A stretch of 27,794 nucleotides of DNA from JBDRNE01 sp043812935 (GTDB lineage Bacteria > Omnitrophota > Gorgyraeia > Tantalellales > Tantalellaceae), in contig JBDRLO010000063.1 in NCBI GenBank assembly GCA_043812935.1, positions 1 through 27,794 on the forward strand, given 5' to 3'. The position numbers and the translations under genes were made by a program. The notes beneath the pieces were generated by a model that was given only the letters and a program-made list of their open reading frames with translations, was not told where the DNA came from and ran no database searches. This document shows, one piece after another, positions 24,256 to 27,794 of this stretch. Within the stretch, counting starts at the first letter, position 1. Each line of letters starts with the position of its first letter.

Positions 24256-24726
24256 TTATAACCGGGAAAACAAACTGCACATTTCTATCGCAGTCTGCGC
24301 GGCATCTCTACCCTTGTTCCCGCTTTTTGTACCGGCTCGATCCAACGCCTGCTCAAGATTATCCGTTGTAATTATTCCGAACACACAAGGAACTTTACTT
24401 TCCATCGCAACTTTTGCCACACCCTTAGCAGCTTCCGCGGCAACAAAATCAAAATGAGGAGTTTCACCCCTTATTACTGCGCCGAGACAAATAACCGCGT
24501 CATATTTACCTGATTTGGCCATTTTTTGCGCAACCACAGGCACTTCAAATGAACCGGGCACCCATACAGCTGAAATCTCATTTTCTTTTACGCCATGTTT
24601 AACAAGTGTATCCACCGCACCTTCTAAAAGCTTTCCGGAAATAAGCTCATTAAACCTGGATACTACAATCCCGAACTTTTTGTTCTTTACAAGCATTTTT
24701 CCCTTGATACATTCTATTGTCGTCAT
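24256..24726 (-). CDS. ribH: 6,7-dimethyl-8-ribityllumazine synthase
   Basis: RibH condenses the pyrimidine from RibD (after dephosphorylation) with the four-carbon unit from RibB to form lumazine; it assembles into pentamers or 60-subunit shells. The 156-residue protein shows FGIVVSRFNELI, VPGSFEVP, the GAVIRGETPHFD loop with catalytic His91, and NKGRDAAQTAIEM. The ATG has AGGAGG 6 bases upstream, the strongest ribosome-binding site in this operon. The 182-base gap between it and ribBA holds repeat copy C. Confidence 0.97.
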   Translation of the reverse strand: MTTIECIKGKMLVKNKKFGIVVSRFNELISGKLLEGAVDTLVKHGVKENEISAVWVPGSFEVPVVAQKMAKSGKYDAVICLGAVIRGETPHFDFVAAEAAKGVAKVAMESKVPCVFGIITTDNLEQALDRAGTKSGNKGRDAAQTAIEMCSLFSRL

Positions 24727-24745
24727 TTTTTGCCTCCTATTTTAG

Positions 24746-24858
24746 TTAACCTGTTTGCCGGTTAGTCCGTTAGCCGGTTATACTGGTTGACCGGTTTATT
24801 GTTGTAGGGACAGGTCTTGCCATGTACCCTGTGTGGCACATGCCCCTGTGCCTGTCCA
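24746..24858 (-). repeat. Composite dispersed repeat, copy C, opposite orientation
   Basis: Read on the minus strand, this copy has the outer pair GGACAGG / CCTGTCC, an inner CATGTGCC / GGTACATG with one G.T pair, then CTACAACAATAAA and an array of six CCGGNNAA-type units (plus-strand 24746-24794), one of them 9 bases long. The order of parts is as in copies A and B but the element is flipped. It lies between ribBA and ribH, inside the riboflavin transcript. Confidence 0.85.
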
Positions 24859-24894
24859 TTACTTATTCCGGTTACATGCTGCGTGCCACATGTT

Positions 24895-24904
24895 ACGTGA
24901 AACG
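24895..24904 (+). repeat. Short inverted repeat downstream of ribBA
   Basis: ACGTGAAACG here is the exact reverse complement of CGTTTCACGT at 26148-26157 on the other side of ribBA. It is part of a CACATGTTACGTGAAACG stretch starting five bases after the ribBA stop codon. Confidence 0.55.
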
Positions 24905-24908
24905 CACT

Positions 24909-26114
24909 TCATACTTTCTTCAACTTATGGCCTAACCGATGTTTTTTTGTATTAAGATATTTCTTATTTTTTTCTCCGGGTTCGATTTCCAATGAAACCT
25001 TCTCTACAACTTTAAGTCCGTAACCTTTCAGGCCTATAATTTTTCTTGGATTATTTGTTAAAAGCTTTATTTTTTTAAGCCCTAAATCCGAAAGTATCTG
25101 CGCACCAATACCATAATCCCTTAAATCCGCTTTGAACCCCAGCTTTTCATTCGCTTCTACCGTATCCAAACCTTCGTCCTGCAATTCATACGCTTTTAGT
25201 TTATTGAAAATCCCAATCCCGCGGCCTTCCTGTGAAAGATACAATATAACACCTTTACCTTCTTTGGAAATCCTTTGCATTGCTTTTTCAAGTTGTTCTC
25301 CGCAATCACACCGGCAGGAATGAAATACATCGCCCGTAAGACATTGCGAATGAACTCTAACTAATATTTCGCCTTTTGAAATATTACCTTTTACTAACGC
25401 CAGATGCTGATACTCATCAACCATTGATTTATAAGCGTATAACCTGAATTCTCCGAACTTAGTCGGCATTTCAGTTTCCGCGATTTTTTCTATCAGGTTT
25501 TCTGTTTTTCTCCGATATTTTATAAGATCTTCAATCGTACAGATTTTAAGTTTATGTTTGGCGGAGAATTCAACAAGATCCGGCACTCTTGCCATAGTAC
25601 CATCATCATTCATTATTTCACATATTACTCCAACCGCCGGCTGGCCAGCTAACTTCATAAGATCAACACTCGCTTCAGTGTGCCCCGCACGCACTAAAAC
25701 TCCGCCTTTCTTTGACCTCAGCGGGAACAAATGCCCGGGTTTTACAAAATCTTTTGCCGTTGATTTTGAATCCGCAAGCAATTTTATTGTCCTGGCGCGG
25801 TCATGCGCAGATATACCGGTTGTTATGCCTTTTGCCGCATCAACCGAAACTGCCCAAGCGGTTTTATATGGATCCTGCATATCTCTTGACATCAGATGCA
25901 ATTCGAGTCTTTCAGCAATCGCGTCATCCATAGGCGCACAAATAAGTCCCCTGCCATACTTTGCCATAAAATTAACTTTTTCAGGAGTAATTTGATTTGC
26001 CGACATTATAAGATCCCCTTCGTTCTCACGAGAAGGATCATCAATCACTACAACCATTCTGCCGTTTTGAATATCTTTTATTATGTTTTCAATAGTATTA
26101 AACTTCAATTTCAT
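24909..26114 (-). CDS. ribBA: Bifunctional DHBP synthase / GTP cyclohydrolase II
   Basis: This enzyme makes both starting blocks of riboflavin: 3,4-dihydroxy-2-butanone 4-phosphate from ribulose 5-phosphate and the pyrimidine from GTP. The N-terminal RibB domain (1 to about 200) has DDPSRENEGDLI and GHTEASVDLMKLAG. The RibA domain has the zinc cysteines Cys258, Cys269 and Cys271 in the segment QCLTGDVFHSCRCDCG, then SQEGRGIGIFNK and DLRDYGIGAQIL. Both sites look complete. I take ATG 26114 as the start (401 residues); a GTG lies one codon earlier, and a TTG three codons on has better spacing from AAAGGTGA. It is first in the operon behind the FMN riboswitch. Confidence 0.95.
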   Translation of the reverse strand: MKLKFNTIENIIKDIQNGRMVVVIDDPSRENEGDLIMSANQITPEKVNFMAKYGRGLICAPMDDAIAERLELHLMSRDMQDPYKTAWAVSVDAAKGITTGISAHDRARTIKLLADSKSTAKDFVKPGHLFPLRSKKGGVLVRAGHTEASVDLMKLAGQPAVGVICEIMNDDGTMARVPDLVEFSAKHKLKICTIEDLIKYRRKTENLIEKIAETEMPTKFGEFRLYAYKSMVDEYQHLALVKGNISKGEILVRVHSQCLTGDVFHSCRCDCGEQLEKAMQRISKEGKGVILYLSQEGRGIGIFNKLKAYELQDEGLDTVEANEKLGFKADLRDYGIGAQILSDLGLKKIKLLTNNPRKIIGLKGYGLKVVEKVSLEIEPGEKNKKYLNTKKHRLGHKLKKV

Positions 26115-26122
26115 CACCTTTC

Positions 26123-26197
26123 ACCACGTTACACGTGACATGTAACACGTTTCACGTTCACAAAAATAGTAAGCTGTCAATTTTCGCGTGTAACGTG
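26123..26197. repeat. CGTG/ACATG-rich repeat in the ribBA leader
   Basis: The leader between the terminator and ribBA holds overlapping short palindromes: GTTACA / TGTAAC around CGTGACA (26128-26146), CGTTTCACGT at 26148-26157 (inverted copy at 24895-24904), and a further CGTGTAACGTGCC at about 26186-26198. They resemble a degraded tandem or miniature element. I see no protein-coding content. Confidence 0.5.
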
Positions 26198-26221
26198 CCA
26201 TATCTTGCGTTTAGCACTAAC

Positions 26222-26254
26222 AAAAAAAGCCCTGAAAACAACTTCAGGGCTTTT
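26222..26254 (-). terminator. Intrinsic terminator of the FMN riboswitch
   Basis: On the minus strand a perfect 12-base stem (26243-26254 pairing with 26225-26236, core AAAGCCCTGAA) with a 6-base loop runs into a tract of seven T. It lies between the aptamer and ribBA, so FMN binding should favour termination here and switch off the whole operon. Confidence 0.9.
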
Positions 26255-26281
26255 AACTAATATATACAGGTTTCCCATATA

Positions 26282-26440
26282 CTTTTCCCATCCCGGCTTT
26301 ACGGTCGGCATTCGATTCTCACGAATTCAGATTCTCTATTGAAGAATCTCGCGGACTTATTTTTGTCATAACGACAAAAAAACACCGCCGGCTAAGGAAT
26401 TTTCCGTAAACATCTCCACGGAATCACCTTACCCCAAAGT
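26282..26440 (-). promoter_or_regulatory. FMN riboswitch (RFN element) controlling the rib operon
   Basis: On the minus strand the conserved aptamer blocks appear in order: CTTTGGGGTAAGGTGATTCC, then AGCCGGCGGT, AGTCCGCGAG, GTGAGAATC, ATGCCGACCGTAAAG and CCGGGATGGGAAAAG. The closing stem is ACTTT with AAAGT. Variable arms lie between GGCGGT and GTCCGCG and after the CGCGAG block. This matches the six-helix RFN consensus well. The expected transcription start falls right at the 5' end of the aptamer. I could not identify the antiterminator pairing by eye. Confidence 0.95.
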
Positions 26441-26447
26441 TTAAAAA

Positions 26448-26475
26448 ATTATATCACAAATACCACATAAGTCAA
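26448..26475 (-). promoter_or_regulatory. Promoter of the riboflavin operon
   Basis: On the minus strand TTGACT (26470-26475) and a perfect TATAAT (26448-26453) are 16 bases apart, with TG one base before the -10 box. The start of transcription would be near 26441, immediately before the FMN aptamer. This is the best sigma-70-type promoter seen in the window. Confidence 0.8.
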
Positions 26476-26849
26476 GTAAATAGGGTCTATATCTTGGGAT
26501 TGAGCAACACATCATTACCCCCTGGTCACAAAAATCCATATTTCTTGACATGGAAATCTATCCGGGCCGTGGGATAAAACCAACAGGTAAAATTAACACA
26601 AATAAGACACAGCATAAACGTAATTATGCTTTTGCCCGATTGCGTGTGCTGCTTGTTTTTGCAGCTATTCATCTGTTTGTTTCTTGACGAGCACCTCTTT
26701 ATGGGGTTCCTTATTAAAATTCCCTTGTCCCGAGAGAGGGAGATGGTTCCTGCATTAAACTGCAGGAGGGACAAGGGAATTTATTAAAAAAGTGTTTTTA
26801 AATATACACAAGTATATTTGAATGTTACAGAAAAAGGCAAAAACCGCGA
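26476..26849. other. Intergenic stretch without a convincing gene
   Basis: This gap separates the riboflavin promoter from the end of the right-hand gene. Apart from the inverted repeat at 26717-26782 I see no gene. An 82-codon frame on the minus strand (26526-26774) starts with TTG inside that repeat, has no ribosome-binding site and no family features. Confidence 0.6.
26717..26782. repeat. Long perfect inverted repeat with inner hairpin
   Basis: AAATTCCCTTGTCCC (26717-26731) is matched exactly by its reverse complement at 26768-26782, a 15-base stem. Inside it CCTGCA (26749-26754) pairs with TGCAGG (26761-26766). On the minus strand the second arm is followed by TTTT-type AT-rich sequence, so it could end transcription of the right-hand gene, whose stop codon is about 70 bases upstream. 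It could equally be a miniature mobile element. Confidence 0.7.
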
Positions 26850-27794
26850 TTATACTGATACTGCAAATCTTTTAGTAAGGTCAAACAGTTTTCGAGCTGT
26901 TTCATCAATAAGACCATTGGCTGACGCTATTGCCCTTATAATCTGCCTTACGGTTAATTTATCAACAAGTATAACATTGTCGGGCAAAACTTCTTCCTCA
27001 TCCGCGTCAATTTTAAAGTAATAAAAACGTGGGGTGTTATTTTTCATTTTTGATACGAGTTCCGAAAGTGTTTCCGCATAAAATATCTTATTCTCTTCGT
27101 TTTTAAGTTCAACAGAGTTCAAATAATCTATTGCCTCTTTTTGTTTGCCGCGTTCTTTTTCTTTTGCTACAACACCGACTTTAATCCCGGCTTTGGCCAA
27201 TTTCGGAAGTAAAGCTCCTACCCCGTTATCAAATGTAACTTTTTCCGAAAAAATTAAAGCAGATTTTTTATCTAATTTAGAAAAATCGAGCATACTGTCT
27301 AAAATTGATTCCTGAAGCCACTCAGGAGCAAGTAGTCTCATTAAGTAAGGAAGCAGTACCTGTACTTTTTTTGGGTTTTCTAGATTACCTATCCATTCTG
27401 AATGTTTATGAATGGTTTTCTGCTCTTTAATAAAAGCTGTGGTAACATCTTTCATATCCTTTGTAATTATCTCAACGTATATAGCATTCTGATTCTCGGA
27501 ATCCTTTCCAAATTTAACATCTATTATGTATTTTTCTTTTTTTTCCTCGGATTTAATAGAAAAACTAAAGGAATTGGTCTCTTTTAAACTTTTTCCTTGA
27601 AAATGTTTTTCCTGGCTCGATTTATGTTTATCGCAGTGAGTTATTCTCGGCTGACTATCCTCCAAAGTTAAGAACTTCTTACAAGTATATTCTACAAAAT
27701 TCATAACCTGTTCACCGTCTGTTACATCTATTAATTCAAATTCATCCGAAATAAACTGTCTTTGTTCCATAGCCTCAGCAAGTTTATCCATATC
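26850..27794 (-). CDS. C-terminal part of an unrecognised protein (runs off the window)
   Basis: The frame is open to the right edge, so the 5' end lies outside; at least 314 residues are seen, and the ATG at 27791 need not be the start. I do not recognise the family. The visible part has no membrane segment or signal. It is rich in Lys and Glu and starts with a stretch containing CKKFLTLED and two further cysteine/histidine residues (THCDKHK). A beta-rich region (about 75-115) follows, then an alpha/beta segment around SALIFSEKVTFDNGVGALLP and LAKAGIKVGVVAKEKERG, reminiscent of a Rossmann- or HAD-like fold but with no clear catalytic motif. It ends with a helical segment. It may be the tail of a very large protein. 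Codon use looks like the neighbours. Confidence 0.7.
   Translation of the reverse strand, partial: DMDKLAEAMEQRQFISDEFELIDVTDGEQVMNFVEYTCKKFLTLEDSQPRITHCDKHKSSQEKHFQGKSLKETNSFSFSIKSEEKKEKYIIDVKFGKDSENQNAIYVEIITKDMKDVTTAFIKEQKTIHKHSEWIGNLENPKKVQVLLPYLMRLLAPEWLQESILDSMLDFSKLDKKSALIFSEKVTFDNGVGALLPKLAKAGIKVGVVAKEKERGKQKEAIDYLNSVELKNEENKIFYAETLSELVSKMKNNTPRFYYFKIDADEEEVLPDNVILVDKLTVRQIIRAIASANGLIDETARKLFDLTKRFAVSV

Noticed and set aside
26526..26774. 82-codon frame on the minus strand
   Set aside because: TTG start inside an inverted repeat, no ribosome-binding site, Cys/Lys/Asn-rich composition and no family resemblance.

Overview
The window is 27.8 kb of AT-rich bacterial chromosome in which every convincing gene lies on the minus strand, so gene order is read from the right edge to the left. 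The content is mostly housekeeping: riboflavin synthesis, tRNA and ribosome maturation, RNA decay, phospholipid synthesis, cell-wall lipid recycling and chromosome segregation. The lineage cannot be fixed from sequence alone. A short secreted protein of the exosortase-associated TIGR04073 type, a DHH-CBS-CCA-adding fusion protein, a RodZ-like protein next to FtsK and RimO, and many small dispersed repeats would fit an uncultured Gram-negative lineage such as Omnitrophota or its PVC-side relatives. That placement is inference.

Right edge to about 20.7 kb: the C-terminal part of an unrecognised protein runs off the edge at 27794. After a 370-base gap with a two-level inverted repeat comes a strong promoter (TTGACT-16-TATAAT), an FMN riboswitch and an intrinsic terminator. 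These control ribBA, ribH, nusB, a PHP-domain phosphoesterase gene, ribD and ribE, which together supply nearly the whole riboflavin pathway. A small exosortase-associated exported protein gene and a tRNA-Pro(CGG) gene with its own promoter follow.

From 20.5 to 17.4 kb lie an acylphosphatase, a YfcE-like metallophosphoesterase, a short lipoprotein of unknown role, a glyoxalase II-like metallo-beta-lactamase hydrolase and a XerC/XerD-type tyrosine recombinase. From 17.2 to 11.1 kb lies an RNA-maturation block: the 887-residue DHH-CBS-CCA-adding protein, rbfA, an NrnA-type DHH phosphoesterase, truB and ribF, then, behind a new promoter, rpsO and pnp. From 8.9 to 2.0 kb come dut, uppP, ftsK, a rodZ-like gene, rimO, pgsA and pgpA, many of them overlapping or nearly touching. 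The left end holds a membrane histidine kinase gene.

The points most worth a second look are these. (1) uppP is split by one extra A in a run of ten; both halves carry intact catalytic motifs, so this is an assembly error, a recent lesion or a slippage site. (2) A composite repeat, made of a hairpin of about 55 bases followed by an array of degenerate 8-base CCGGNNAA units, occurs three times between genes, with a fragment at the end of the hydrolase gene. (3) A PHP phosphoesterase sits inside the FMN-riboswitch operon, where the pathway needs a phosphatase that is not otherwise visible here. I found no CRISPR array, transposase, toxin-antitoxin pair or phage genes, and no clear undescribed multi-gene system.
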